Assembly (NCBI GenBank): GCA_021397835.1
Contig: JAJFZO010000566.1
Span: 4,278,001 to 4,342,000 of the forward strand
Reading direction: 5' to 3'
Origin: Moringa oleifera
Lineage: Eukaryota; Streptophyta; Magnoliopsida; Brassicales; Moringaceae
DNA length: 64,000 nt
In this document: positions 36,044 through 48,495 of the stretch, piece by piece
Layout of the letters: each line of letters starts with the position of its first letter
How positions within the stretch are numbered: position 1 is the first letter of the stretch
Notes under the pieces: model-generated
What the model was told of the DNA's origin: nothing
Database searches by the model: none
The model's input: only the letters and a program-made list of their open reading frames with translations
Program-made: the position numbers and the translations under genes

Positions 36044-39000
36044 TCAAGCATTAGCCATGAATTCATCGCTGCCATCGACCTCAGATTCAACATCAGCCTC
36101 TATATCTTCGGTGTCTGATTCCCCAGCAGCTGCAGGCTCGCCAGCTTTGGCAGCTTCCCCAGGCATCTTCGCCTCCTGTATGATGCGCATTATTTCTTCA
36201 ACACTTTGTGATGGTTGATCCTGTTCTGCTTCCTTGTAGTTGGTTCTCTCAATTTCAATCAGTTCTCTGGGTAAGTTCTTTAGGAACCAAGGGTGCTGCT
36301 TGATTTCCGGGATAGTAATCCTCTTCAATACAGATCAAACAGAATCAGCATTTCAACAGAAAATGAAGCCTGGATTTCCTTACTTGAAGGGAAGTGTTTT
36401 AAGTTTAGGCTATTCGTGGAAACAGGGCTGGAAATTTGAAAGTTTTTTTGGTGGAAAAAGCCTGGAACGAGAAATCTTACCTTGGCAGGATTGGCGACAA
36501 ATATACAAGAAAGGAGGAGCCTGCAATCTGCAGAAACACGTACATAGTCGGGTATGGAGTACTGAACGCTCATTATCCTCTGTCAAAATTATTGATCGGT
36601 TTCAATTTTGCTGTTATGAAAAATCATACTTCAAATTGGAGGAGGAGGGTAGTGTCCAAGAGGAACTTACTGTAATAGTCTTACGAAAATTTCTGGGATC
36701 TTCAGGATCCTCAAATGGGTATGCTCCTACCAACATCACGTACAGTGTCACACCACAGGACCAAACATCTGCAATCTACAGCTAATAAAACTTTCAATCA
36801 GAAGCCAAGAACAGCATTCAGATTGCTAAGCCAATCAGTAGATATCAGTAAATTCAGAAACTAGGACAGGATGTTATACAAAATTCAAGAATGCGGACCT
36901 GACAAATAAAAACTTTGAAATGTATGGACCACTGGTTCCTAATGCCTGCTACCCAGAAAAGGATAGCTTAACAGAAAACCAACGAGAAAACTCAGGCAGA
37001 GATCGCCAGAGAAGATGATAATTTTGCAGCAGAATGACCAGATGAGGGTGGTTTCATGTGTTCAAGACACAGTCAATGCCTTGGTAGCTAAAAACTCGAT
37101 AGGCAAAGCAAAGCTAGCAGCCTCTATGATTCTTTCTTCTTCATCTTCCATCATTCATCTTAGTGGTTTCTTAAGAGTAAGCTAAATACCTTTCCATCAT
37201 ATTCCTTTCGTGACAGGACCTCAGGAGCAATATAGGCTGGTGTTCCAACTGTTGACTTGGGTTTTGAATGCAACAAAGCCGACTGCAATGCATCAAATAG
37301 ATGAAGTTAAGGAATGAAAAGCAGAAAGCATGGAGGATATATTCCACAACCAGGTCGACTCTTTAAGCTCAAAGCAATAACCTTGGAATAACCAAAGTCA
37401 CATATTTTGAGACGTGGAGTTGGACTTCCATCCAAGAGTGTGTTCTCCAGTTTCAGGTCTCGGTGACAAATTTCCTGCAATGAAAGCAATAACGATAAAT
37501 AGAAAGAGATGTCACATAACAAGTGAATTGTTGTTATTTGAGTACCGTACCATGGAATGGCAGTAGCTGACGCCGGATATCAGCTGCTGGAAGAAAAATC
37601 TTGCCTGTAATAACAAGAATTCATCAGACAAGCAAATGTTAACTAGATTAAAACCAATTTACTTTAGGTGGAGAAGCTAGAAAAAACATGAGTCAGCATG
37701 GGAAAGGGAAAATAGAAGTTCTGTGTTCACAACCTCATCTTCACTGAATCGACCAGCACTGCATATTCTCTCAAAGAGTTCACCACCAGCAGCATACTCC
37801 ATGACAATAGCTAAATGTGTTGGAGTCAACAAAACCTGCAGGGGAAAGGTAAGCTCTTAAACCTACAACACTGTTTTCCATAGAATTAACGAAAGATTTT
37901 TTTCTCAACATTTCAGGCCACTTTCACAGACTATACTTACTAAATCATACCAATTTGCTTTCTTTTTTATTGAAAAGTTCCACCAAAGATTTGTTGTGAT
38001 TAAATTTGGGTATAACATTAGTATAAAAAATCTTCTTCCACACACTTGGTTTGTCCCAGACATAAATAAGGCCTAGCGTAACATTTTTGGAAAATTAATT
38101 GTTACCTCTTTGAACCTGACAATGTTTGGATGCCTTAAAGATCGATGATTGATTATTTCCCTCTGAACATTTTCATCAATCTGAAAAACAAAAGCAAACA
38201 GCATCCGCAATGAGACTTTATGAATCAGATTTAGAAATGTAAAGTTCATGTCCACATTGGATTCTTATGAAGATTGAAAAATGAAGATCAACCTACTGAA
38301 CCTGCTGCAGTACATTATTTGACAGCATCCACACATATCATGGGGATGCCACAAAGGTCAAGAAATGCAAACTTCTCAGAAGTTTTGGGCATACAAGTAC
38401 ATGATCCCACATAACAGGTAAAGTAGAATTAGTGAAAAAGTCCAGGTTATGAAGCTCATAACAAGTTATGCAGACTAAGGATCTTCTGTTTGATAAGTTA
38501 ATTCACTATACTCATCTCAGCAGCAAATAACTCAATAAACACTGTGCATAAATCTTATGTTTAGTGTCTATTGCACCGAGCAGCATTTGCCTGCCTGGTG
38601 ATTCTAATCATTGACACCAAAGATTACTGCTTAACTGAATAGAATGCAACACCAGAATTTCGGACTCAAAGTGAAGAGATTTAGCAAGGAAATGGCCACA
38701 AAACACACAAACACCTCAGCTAACAAGAAGCCTGAGGTCAACTCCATGGGAAACTGACCAAAGAGAAAACTTCTATTGAGGAAAATTTTGAGTTCAGTCC
38801 ATTCTAAATTGTAAACCCATATTGACAAGCCCTCTTCCAAACGGCCAAAGCACCTTATAACTGATGCACATTGTACCTGTTGGTGTGTTTAATCCTTCAG
38901 CCTCTAAGAATTCTGAAGTATATGGTAAAAGTTGAACAATGCACACTTCAAATGTCTATTAGAAGCGCAACAATTTTCAAGCACTCTGTATCCACCATTT

Positions 39001-39519
39001 TCTTCCTAGTATAGTTTTACAGACATGTATTGTGTTTTCCCAAAAATGCCCCACCAAATGGAATATTCCTCCAATCTCAAAGATATCCAAGAATCAGTTC
39101 CAGAAATTTAGACCAGAGGCGGTGCATCAGGACAAAAGAACTTGAAATCAAAGAAGGAAATAAATGAAGAAAAGGAAAGAGAAACTCAAAGTTCTAAGAA
39201 AACCCACTTCAATTCCAGCAACCAGCAGATGAAGAAAGTCAAATTTTGGTATAAACTATCAAAGAAGCATACGTGTAACAAATCAGTTCTGTACATCTAT
39301 ACATTTCAAACAAAGGTCAGAAAGAAGAAAAGTTGAATTTTCTTCCTTAGACGATCGAATGCAGAATTTTATGCAAGTATCTTGAGAGAATATTACCTTC
39401 TTGCCTCTTTCTATGTACTTGACTGCAACAAGCTCCTTCGTCTTCTTATCTCTCACCAGCCTTGCCACCCCAAAATTCCCTGAACCAAGCTCCTTCAATG
39501 GCTCGTACCTCTCCTCCAT
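36044..39519 (-). CDS. SnRK2: SnRK2-family serine/threonine protein kinase
   Basis: Osmotic-stress/ABA-responsive kinase of 340 residues in nine exons: 39397-39519, 38106-38180, 37734-37835, 37551-37604, 37382-37474, 37190-37282, 36671-36775, 36481-36579, 36044-36322. Every intron is phase 0, the usual SnRK2 layout. Landmarks: glycine loop GSGNFG at 12-17, catalytic Lys34 (VAVKYIERG), HRDLKLEN with Asp124, DFG at 144-146, and the activation loop with Ser159, Thr160 and Thr163 before PAYIAPE. After the kinase core comes the SnRK2 box (about 285-305, [12 protein letters not shown]). A short acidic tail follows (about 316-336, [18 protein letters not shown]). The tail lacks the long Glu run of subclass 1 and is not a clear subclass 3 box, so I lean to subclass 2 (SnRK2.7/2.8-like). 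Cys240 stands where relatives have Arg in LLSRIFV. Confidence 0.95.
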
Positions 39520-40057
39520 CCCAACCCACCCACGACCAATTGACCAACAAAAAACCCAAGAAAGAGAGAAACCCAGAAAGGAAACAGAACTCACAAACAC
39601 CCCAAAACTCTTTAGATTCCAAAACCCAGAGAGAAAAGAAAAACCCCCAATTTGGTTTAAGAGTTTAAGAGGAAGAAGACCAGATATTTGATGAGATATC
39701 CCAGAAAAGAAAAATAGCGGACCCAGGCGGAAAACACCTAGAGAGAGAGAGAACTTGACAGTAAAACACCACCTAACAACTAACAAATGATTGGTCTGCT
39801 GAATGTAACTGCCATAGAAAAACAGCCACCCTTTATTACAAACTTAAACAGGCATATAGACTTTTAACACAGACAAGCTTAAGCCAATGTCATTGTTCAT
39901 AAAAAAAGAAACCCAAAATAATATATTTAAGCGTAACCTGTATTTAGCAGAACCGAAGGACTTGTTTATAAAATACTCTACGGAGTCGCTTTGAAGTGTC
40001 GGGTGATAAAAGACACCGTTGCTGACGAAAACAGAGAACTGTGCCTTATGTAATGAG

Positions 40058-40065
40058 ACACGTGG
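40058..40065 (-). promoter_or_regulatory. ABRE/G-box upstream of SnRK2
   Basis: ACACGTGG on the plus strand (CCACGTGT on the coding strand) is a textbook ABRE with a CACGTG core, bound by bZIP factors of the ABF/AREB group. It lies about 540 bases upstream of the SnRK2 ATG, plausible for a proximal promoter element. Function is inferred from the motif only. Confidence 0.45.
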
Positions 40066-40289
40066 TTGGTGAAACTTTGTGACTGCGTACGTTAAGCGAC
40101 AGAGGTTGGCGCATGATAAGCTGCTGTCAGTGTCGGAATATACAGTCAATATGCTAACGTGCGCCTCGTAGGTCCCAGACAGTGAGAACATGAGCGGCGA
40201 CTGTTCTGATAAAGTTAAAGAATATTATCCAATCATGAGGACTTGTCCTCTGTCTACGAATCCTGAAGTTTCACGCTCTTTTGATAACG

Positions 40290-41100
40290 TGAATTACACG
40301 CTCAAATTAAATTAGAAAAAGATATTAATTTGATAAATGGACACAATTAACTTAGCATTTAAATTTCCAATGTCACTTTTTTGTTCTAATAAATTCTGTT
40401 AAGTACTAGTTACAATTATTTTACATGATAAAAAATTTATTTTCATATATTTAATTTAAAAAATTGAATATCAATTTGAATAGATTTTATATTTTTATTT
40501 TGTAAATAATTAAATATATATTTTAAAATTGTGAGAAACTTTATCAGAATTTTATTTGAACTTGATAATATTTATAAAAATATCATTATCACATTATTAT
40601 TTAAAATAAATAGTATTTTAAATTTTTTATTAATTTTTATTATATATTTTTAAAAATCTCTAAACACACTTTGATTTAATTAAAAATTGTCAAATCAAAT
40701 ATTATTAAAAAATTTAAATTAAAAATTTTTAAATTAAAAAATCTTGCACTACAAATTTTACATTGAAACTTTTTATGAATTTAAATAAATATTCAAATTA
40801 TTATCAAAAAAATTAAAATTTTTTAGTACTAAAATATTTTTAAAATATTTTTATTTGTAAATTTTAAAAATTAAAATAAATAATTTGTGAGTTAGAAATT
40901 ATTTAAAATTGAGATTAAACTCAAAATGAATTGAAGAATTTATTCAAATCATTTTAAAGTATTTTAAGAACGATAATATGCTCAATTTTTTATAATAATT
41001 TGAGTTAATATATAATTTGAACTAGTTTTTATCAATAAAAACTTTTAAATATTTACTTATACTTAATAATATTTTTAAATTAATTTTTGTTTTAATAATT
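40290..41100. other. AT-rich intergenic DNA with dispersed repeat copy
   Basis: Very AT-rich. 40680-40890 aligns by eye with 35330-35540 in the same orientation (ATTATTAAAAAATTTAAA, then AAATTTT...TTTTTATGAAT). No coding signal. Confidence 0.5.
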
Positions 41101-41430
41101 TAATAGAAACATGACTCAATTTTATACCATTCGAAAGCTCACGCGCTTGGGGTGCGTGTACCTTAACAAGCAGTTGTTGGTTTTGGTAGACAGATGGACA
41201 CCAGTTATTGGTTGGTGTTGTGGGCCATCTTTGAAATCGGATCCCACGTCCCTGTCGGTTTGTAAAGTGGGCAGCTTCGATTACCACAAACTATTCCTGG
41301 ATCTTTTTCATGTGTACCTACTGCTCAATAACTCACCGTTGATTTATCCACGAGGTATGATCATCCAACGGCTGTCCGAGAAAGATCCTAGAAAACTTTT
41401 ATCATCCATCTAATGCTTGTCTCTTATATA
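41101..41430. other. GC-richer island of unknown nature
   Basis: About 320 bases stand out from an AT desert on both sides. Open frames exist on both strands (100 residues on plus, 70 on minus) but neither resembles a known protein. The string CATCCAACGGCTGTCCGA resembles sequences often found just upstream of plant genes. It could be an orphaned promoter fragment or part of an unrecognised element. Confidence 0.35.
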
Positions 41431-43841
41431 TTGGTTTTTTATTAAACAAATATCAATATTACTTCTATAAATTTATTAGGTTAATAAAAAATAAAATATA
41501 TAAAAAAAATTAGAATTATTTTTTATTAAATTAATCTATATCATCATTTTGCTTAGAACATTAATAAAAAATATATTAATAAAACATCTTGATCTCTAAT
41601 TTTTGTAACTTTAACTTGAAGCCTCTTATCCATCATAGGGAGGGTGAAAGGTTGATTGGCCCCACATTAATATCCCTATGTTATTCTTGATAGCATAATC
41701 TCTTTTCTTTTCATATTAGGAGTTATTAATTAAGATTGATTAAATAGGGAAAGAAATATGTGTTTTAAGGTGTTATCACTTGAAAATTATTAGTAATTTG
41801 AAATTGGGTCACTTTGGGATTTACTTATTTTTAATACAAACAAATAACTTCGACGGTTAAGTTAATATTGATTGTATAAGAAAAAATATATATAATACAT
41901 ACATTTTTTTATAGGTTTTGAGAGGATCGACTCATTTTGATCGAGAAAATTTAATTTCTAATTTAGAAGCACATTTCGACACTTATCATTGCATTTACAA
42001 GTGATAGTTATGACATTAAAGATAACAAAAGATAAAATGTTGTATAAAGAAATCTGGACTCATCCTGAATTTCATTGATTATGTGTCATTGCTCCATAAT
42101 TTTCGGGTTGAGCTGGCAAAAAAATTTAATGTGATTGATCTTAATTGATACGGATTGATTTGAATGACGTGATCCATCCAACAAAATAAAAACATGTATC
42201 ATAAAGTTTTATTAGGTAATATATATTATTTCTAAAAAAAATTTGATTTCCAAATTTAAATGAATGCTTGTGAAAACAAAAATAAACAAAATCAAGTGTT
42301 ATTAGATTGTAATGCTGACTCATTACATGCACCAAACACATGCTATAATAATAATAGGTATTCAATTCTAATTTCATCTTAAGTGTCTATGTATTGATAA
42401 TATTATTATCATATTTAATTCAATATCTTTTTTATTTAGTTAATATTAAAAAATATTTTTTTCATGATGAATCTTATATGGCATATTATGACGAAAGGAA
42501 AATATTTTCACCTTCAAATTAGTTTTTTTATTCAATACATTCATTTTGTAATAGTTCTATCATTATTTTAAAAAGATTATGAAATAATGTTTGGGTAGTA
42601 TTTTTACTTTTGTTATTTATGAGATAAGCACATGATTAATGTTACTTTCGGCCATGACACAAGGCTTTTTCATTTTATTAAATGAAGCAAAAGGTTGGAA
42701 AGATTGCTCAAATGTCACATAACTCAAAAGATACTTTGGAATTATTTTATTGGTAATTTCAAACTTCAAAACAACTCATAGTTTAAATTGATTTCTTGCA
42801 CATTTTACTTTATCCGTTCGTATAGTTGAATTATTCTTTATGATATTACAAAAATATATGGCTCTTCTAGAAGTCTAGTTCTACAAGTTAGATAGCAAAT
42901 ATGGGACATCAAAGCCACAAAAGTACTTTGTCAACTCAACTTGATTTTAGTTGGATAGAACTACATTCATACCTAATTTTTAAATTGTATCAACCTTGTG
43001 AGTATGAATATATGTAATCTTTTAAATATTATATATATATATATATATATTGCAACCATTTAACACAGTAACAATGAGTTAGCTTAATCAAAAAAATTCA
43101 TGACTCCAATATCATGTTTGATCCAAGTTTGTTTTTAATTGAATTCGGTTAAATCTTCTTTTTTTTAAAAAAGTTACACCTAAGTTTTATTACACAGTTT
43201 GAAATAGATCATATTTCAGTTAGATTTATTAAGTCACTAAACGATCCAAGCAAATCATATTATTCTTGAGTCTATCTAGTCCATTAAAATTTAAAATTAA
43301 ATTTTATATAAAAATTTATTATTATTAAAAATTAATAATATAATTTATAAATATATTTTTAAAATTATTTACCAATTAATATTAAAATACTATCATATGT
43401 CTATCTCGTATTAAAATTATATATTTTAAAATTTTTTCAAATTTGTATTTGATATTGAATTCAAAAACATAAGAAATTAAACTAATACCATATGTGTATT
43501 TTCATTTTTTTAATTTATATAGATAATATATTTTTTATAAACTAGTTTATTTTATAAGAGAGTACTTGACCTCAAATTCAATCTGTTTATTCTTTATTAA
43601 GGAAATATTTATACTATCTTAAATGTTTATTATACCATTTACTTTACATTTTAACAATATTTTATCGTTAGATAAGAATTAATTTTAATATTTATCTAAT
43701 AATAATAATAATAATAATGTTATATATTCAATTTTTAAAAAATTTAAAAATTTTTATCTATCAAATTTTATATTTCATTTTTTATTATTTATTTAGTAAT
43801 TAATTTACTATCATTTTTTGAAATTTATAAATAAAAATATT
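41431..43841. other. AT-rich intergenic DNA with microsatellites
   Basis: No gene is supported. It includes an (AT)10 run at 43031-43050 and an (AAT)7-like run at 43698-43718. Scattered open frames are short and of low complexity. Confidence 0.5.
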
Positions 43842-44015
43842 TAGGTAAAAAATAAATATCATTTTTAACCCTATGATTTAATTGGTTTTTAATTAAGTCT
43901 TTAAACTTTATCGCGAATCAATTTTATATTTAAAAATAATAATTTGATCCAAATTGGATACCCCGTCAATTTCCATTAAAACGAAACGTTAAGGGAGGGG
44001 CAAAATAATCAACAG
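43842..44015. repeat. left terminal inverted repeat of the MULE
   Basis: Starts near TTAGGTAAAA and pairs with the right end reversed. The best block runs from about 43867 to 43972, where the two ends agree at most positions apart from small indels. Beyond CCGTCAATTT the match weakens, with a G-rich stretch (AAGGGAGGGG against GAATGGGGGG) still recognisable. Confidence 0.75.
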
Positions 44016-46379
44016 AGCCTTTCCCACCAATTTATAAATGTTAGGTGATTTTTTCACTGTCTTTGACTTATTGAGACCACCTTGAGCATTGAATCCCAAA
44101 GAAAGAATCACACCGATGTTTGACTGCTTTGTTAGTAGCTGTAATCGAGAGTGGAAGAAACACTAAAGAAGTGAATTAGTTTAAAATCCTAATTTTATCA
44201 AGCTAAATTCAAAGATAAAAAGTGACGATAATCCAATGTATAATCTTGGCTTATGTTACTATTACGTTCGAGCTAACTTGTGTACATGTTGTACAAAATG
44301 AAACCTTAGAAGGTGATTCTAGAGATGTGAAAAGAGGGTGATAAATTAATTTCCTTTTAATTTGATGAATTGAGTTAATAGCTTCAATGTGTATGGGTTA
44401 ACCATTTTGAGTTAAGAATGTTTTTGATAAAATTGTGGTGTATGCATAATCTTGAGTGGTTATTGTTGGAAAAGAGAATTTAAAAAATATATTTTAATAG
44501 AAATATGTATGATTCTTTTTAAATGGAAAGGCATAGATGCATTATTTTCCTTTAAATATACCTTTTTGAAAAGATACATTCATGCAAAGTCATCTTTTGA
44601 CACCTATAAAAAGCTATCATCATAACTATTTCAATCACAAAAAAAAAAAATAATAATCCATTCTTTCTTCTTTTTTTATTGAAAAATAAAAAACTTGTTT
44701 TTTGATAGGTAATTAACAACTATAAGTTGATTTGTTGTTCTTGTGCATTGAAGTGCTACTTTCAAAAAAAAAAAAAGAGTGTTGTATCTCAGGAGACATC
44801 CACTATCATCTTACTGGCATCAATTAAGCAGTGATTTTGTCTTAAGGATATAAAGTCAAACTTTACCTTCAGTCTAGTAAAAGTGCAACTCTACGTGTTG
44901 TAGGTTACCATAAGTTTATTCTAGTTTGTTGTCTATCTAATTGCTTCATTGAAATAACTAATTTTTTTTTCAAGTTGTTAGTTTATGTATTATTATTTAT
45001 TACAAACAACAGTTATTGAGAAAAATTTCATATGTTTTATGCTAACAGCAAATATAATTGGATTACAATCTTGTACCGACATCAATTAGTATGAATTTAA
45101 TGTTGGTTGCTTGAATGCAGTAATATGAGTAATGCAGCAATATGTACTATTTCAATGTTGATTTTGTGAATGCATAAATTTGCAATACTGCAATATGTAA
45201 TATAAAGTATATAGATTAACAGTTTTAAGATTTTTTTTTTATGATTTAAATTTTAATCTTTTCTTGACATATTTTTGCATTTGAAAATTCTTAATTTCAA
45301 TCTTAATCTAAAATCTTATAACTCATTAATTTGATATGTTTAATGAATAAAAATAGGTATTGTGACTATTTTCAATGATTTGATACAGAAATATTTTCAC
45401 ACAGTATGTAGATATTGTCAATATTACATCTAACAGTGTCAACAGTATAAGGTTAGATCATCTTTTATCGTTGTTTCTTTATAGCTTTCTAACTTATAAT
45501 GGTGATTGTGATGATACTTTAGTACTAAAATAGGTGAATGTAAAGATGGAAGCAGAGTTCGATGTAGAGATAGATGTCATGGTTGTAACAATGCTTTGAC
45601 CATTAAAACAATTATAATCAAAGTTGTATTTAGTGCTTTCATGTTTTGATTTGTTCTTAATTGTGTTTATGTGTCTATGAGATTCATTTTAGTATCTAAT
45701 GACAATTTATGACAATTATATAATGAATATTTGTAACATACTTTTCCATATTTCAATATTTCTAATTCAAATGGAATGTTTAAATGATTATAACTTGTTT
45801 TTTCATATACCAACACTTTCAATCTAATTTGAATGTTTATATGTTAATGCTTATTGATACATAATATATAACATCACCATTAACATAAGATACAACATCA
45901 ATATACAAATTGAAATAGATAGAAAAAGTAGATTTATTCATGGCTTATAAACATATTATCAAATTATCTTCTATAATACATACTTATCACCAAATTGTTA
46001 TCAACAACACACTCATTAATAACCTACTTAAAGAGCCATTTTTTGCATTTTGCCAAATATATACAAACTCTTGGAAAAAATAGTAGGTGACTTTCGAGTA
46101 ACCTTGTCAAAATTAATAATTATAATACTGTCTAGATTTGTTATATCATGTCTTTACAATAATCCTTGATTTGACTATATTGTTTAGTATCATCATCATA
46201 TATCTTTTCTATTGTCAATTTTTTAGCTCTCACTACCATTCATTTATTAATAGTGCAAACCATTTGTTATCTCACCAAATTCATAATAGTAGGCACCTTT
46301 AAATTAAGTTCTCTTTTAAAAAATTTTTAGTATTTCTCAGCATTTTATTTAGTATTGACATATTTTTATTTAAATGATC

Positions 46380-47570
46380 TATTACATGAATGAGACTCAA
46401 AATATTGCTTTATAACATATAATACTATCTAACTAATATAATAGACAAAAACAAGTCACTCGCACTAATCTTTACAAATTGCCTTCAGCCTATGTGCTTT
46501 ACCCTTAACAAACTTTAGATTATACATTCCTTTCATAACATATTTTTTAATTGTTTACTTAGCAAATACTAATGAGGAGAAGATCATCTTTACCTTGAAT
46601 TCAAGATTTTTTATGTCCATTTTTGGATTAAATTCAAAATTTGACCTATTGACACCAGTATTATTAAAGTTAATAGGAGTATCTAACTCATTAGATACAT
46701 CTTTCTCAAAGTGATCAAAGTTCAACCTCCTTTTATTACCTACATGACTAGAATACACAACATCTTCTGTGTTGGTCATACCAATATCAGATTAGTACTT
46801 CTCATAACATTAAGTTCTTCTTTTGGATCATGCCCACCATTGTTATCAAAATCCTTACCGTCGATAAAATCCTTATCAACATCATCCTCACCAATTACAC
46901 CATCACCTACACCCTTATCCTTATCATTATCATTAGATCCATCACCACTACCTTCACCATCACCTTAATTATGATTATTATTATCACTACCAACATAATT
47001 ATCATCACCATTGTACCCACTCTTATTGCTATTACTATCATCATAATGCTCATCATCACCACCATCATACCTCTTACCATTATCAATACTATTATCCTCA
47101 TCATCAGTAACACTACCAAGTGTTACTTCAACAATATATTCAGTTAGTATTTTAGGGATGGCAGATGCAATATTAACATTTACATCTTACTGTGAAGCAT
47201 TCTCATCAATATCTAGTGCAAAAAGAAATATAACATCATTGCTATAACATTATAACTAGCATTACTAAGTTTACTACTTCCATACTTAGGACTTGTATCT
47301 ATGTTAATTAACTTACTTCTATGGCTTCTACCCTTACAAGCTATAGCATTATCACCTATATTATTACAAATTCTTTTAGTAGAAACATCTAAGTCAATTG
47401 CGATCTGGGTAGGCATCGATCCCATTGCATATATGTGAATATCCCTAATATTCTTATACATGAAGTTTAACATAGTTAAACTAGTTTCAAAAGTTTGACC
47501 AAGAGCTACGTAACAAAATTTCAAACCCTCTTCTGATGCACGATTTTCCTTCAAATTGTCCATTAGTTAT
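46380..47570 (-). pseudogene. mudrA-like transposase N-terminal remnant
   Basis: Minus-strand fragments in order: an open frame 47563-47213 with a segment (SLTMLNFMYKNIRDIHIYAM) resembling the plant-mobile N-terminal region of MULE proteins; an acidic Asp/Asn/Glu-rich linker at 46810-47120; and 46779-46555 with MDIKNLEFKVKMIFSS, the start of the MuDR N-terminal (PF03108-type) domain. After the stop the same frame still shows HRLKAICKD and YFESHSCNRSF down to about 46385. Stops and frame shifts mark it as dead. The MULE DDE and SWIM zinc-finger domains are not recognisable further left. Confidence 0.65.
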
Positions 47571-48289
47571 ATTATAATCAACCTGTCATTGTCAATATCA
47601 TCAAACACATTGACTTGATCTAAGTTATAACATCTTTTAAGCATATGAATAAACTACCAACCATGGTGCACATGATATGTGTACATGAAGGATGTCATTT
47701 ATGTAACCCAATTATAAAAATGGGCAAATAAACTTAAAATATGTAAGGCTTGTTTTTAAGTAGGGCATGTACATGCAAAAAAATATACAAATATTGTTAA
47801 TTAATGCGTTCACAAACTATCAAAAATATTTTCACTATACCCAATACCAATATTAACATGCCAAAAAAAGCACAAATGTTCCTAGCCTCAATTTCAACCA
47901 TTAACTATAAATTCAACCTAAAAAACAACAAACCTCCAACATGAATCAATATTGTTTGGACATAGTGAATGTGCATACCCAATATTAAACTAATAGACAA
48001 GGAATGAAAAGAAAATTAGAACCACATGATGTTTTCATGTTAATACCAACATTTTGGGACCATCACGATTTCATGAATATAGACAAATCAAATTAAGCGA
48101 TCCAAATGCATAAAAATTTGAGAATAAGTAATTATCGACATACCTAATTATCTATTCAAGAACCAATTGATCCAATTTGTTGAAATGTAAATATGATTCA
48201 AAACTTAGCTTATTTGTGGGTGAGAGGAGTGAAGAACTAATAATGACAGTGATTAAGGGTTTTTAGGATATTTGTTAAGAGGTGTAATG

Positions 48290-48495
48290 CTAATAATGTA
48301 ACTATCCGATTTGTCCCCCCATTCAATGAAAACGCGATAATACGCTTATGAAATTTCTAATTCTTTGGACAAAAATTGACGGAATGGTTCAATTTGCACC
48401 AAATCATTATTTTAAATATAAATTTGATATACGACAAAATTTAGAAACTTGATTAAAAATCAACGTAACTATAGGTTTAAAAAAGATATTGCCTA
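48290..48495. repeat. right terminal inverted repeat of the MULE
   Basis: Reverse complement of the left TIR, ending ...AAAAAAGATATTGCCTAG. It begins near TATCCGATTTGTCCCCCCATTC, the partner of the left end's GGGAGGGGCAAAATAATC. It lies upstream of the mudrA remnant and would have carried its promoter. Confidence 0.72.

Larger units (their letters stand above)
43842..48495 (-). mobile_element. Mutator-like element (MULE) with long terminal inverted repeats
   Basis: The first 170-200 bases (from 43842) match the reverse complement of the last 200 (to 48495). Shared blocks include TTTTTAAACC-like ends, GGTTTTTAATTAAGT/TGATTTTTAATCAAGT, TATATTTAAAA.TAATGATTTG and CCGTCAATTT. Inside, on the minus strand near the right end, lies a broken mudrA-like gene. 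Long TIRs plus an inward-reading mudrA N-terminus define a MULE of 4.65 kb. A clean nine-base target-site duplication could not be seen. The left half (44.0-46.4 kb) shows no catalytic transposase domain, so the element is defective. Confidence 0.75.

Noticed and set aside
36240..36785. 181-residue plus-strand frame
   Set aside because: Antisense to SnRK2 exons 7-9; the composition is that of reversed kinase coding sequence plus introns.
46830..47147. Ile/Thr-rich plus-strand and Met/Ile/Val-rich minus-strand frames
   Set aside because: They are off-frame readings of the Asp/Asn-rich linker of the mudrA remnant, not membrane proteins.
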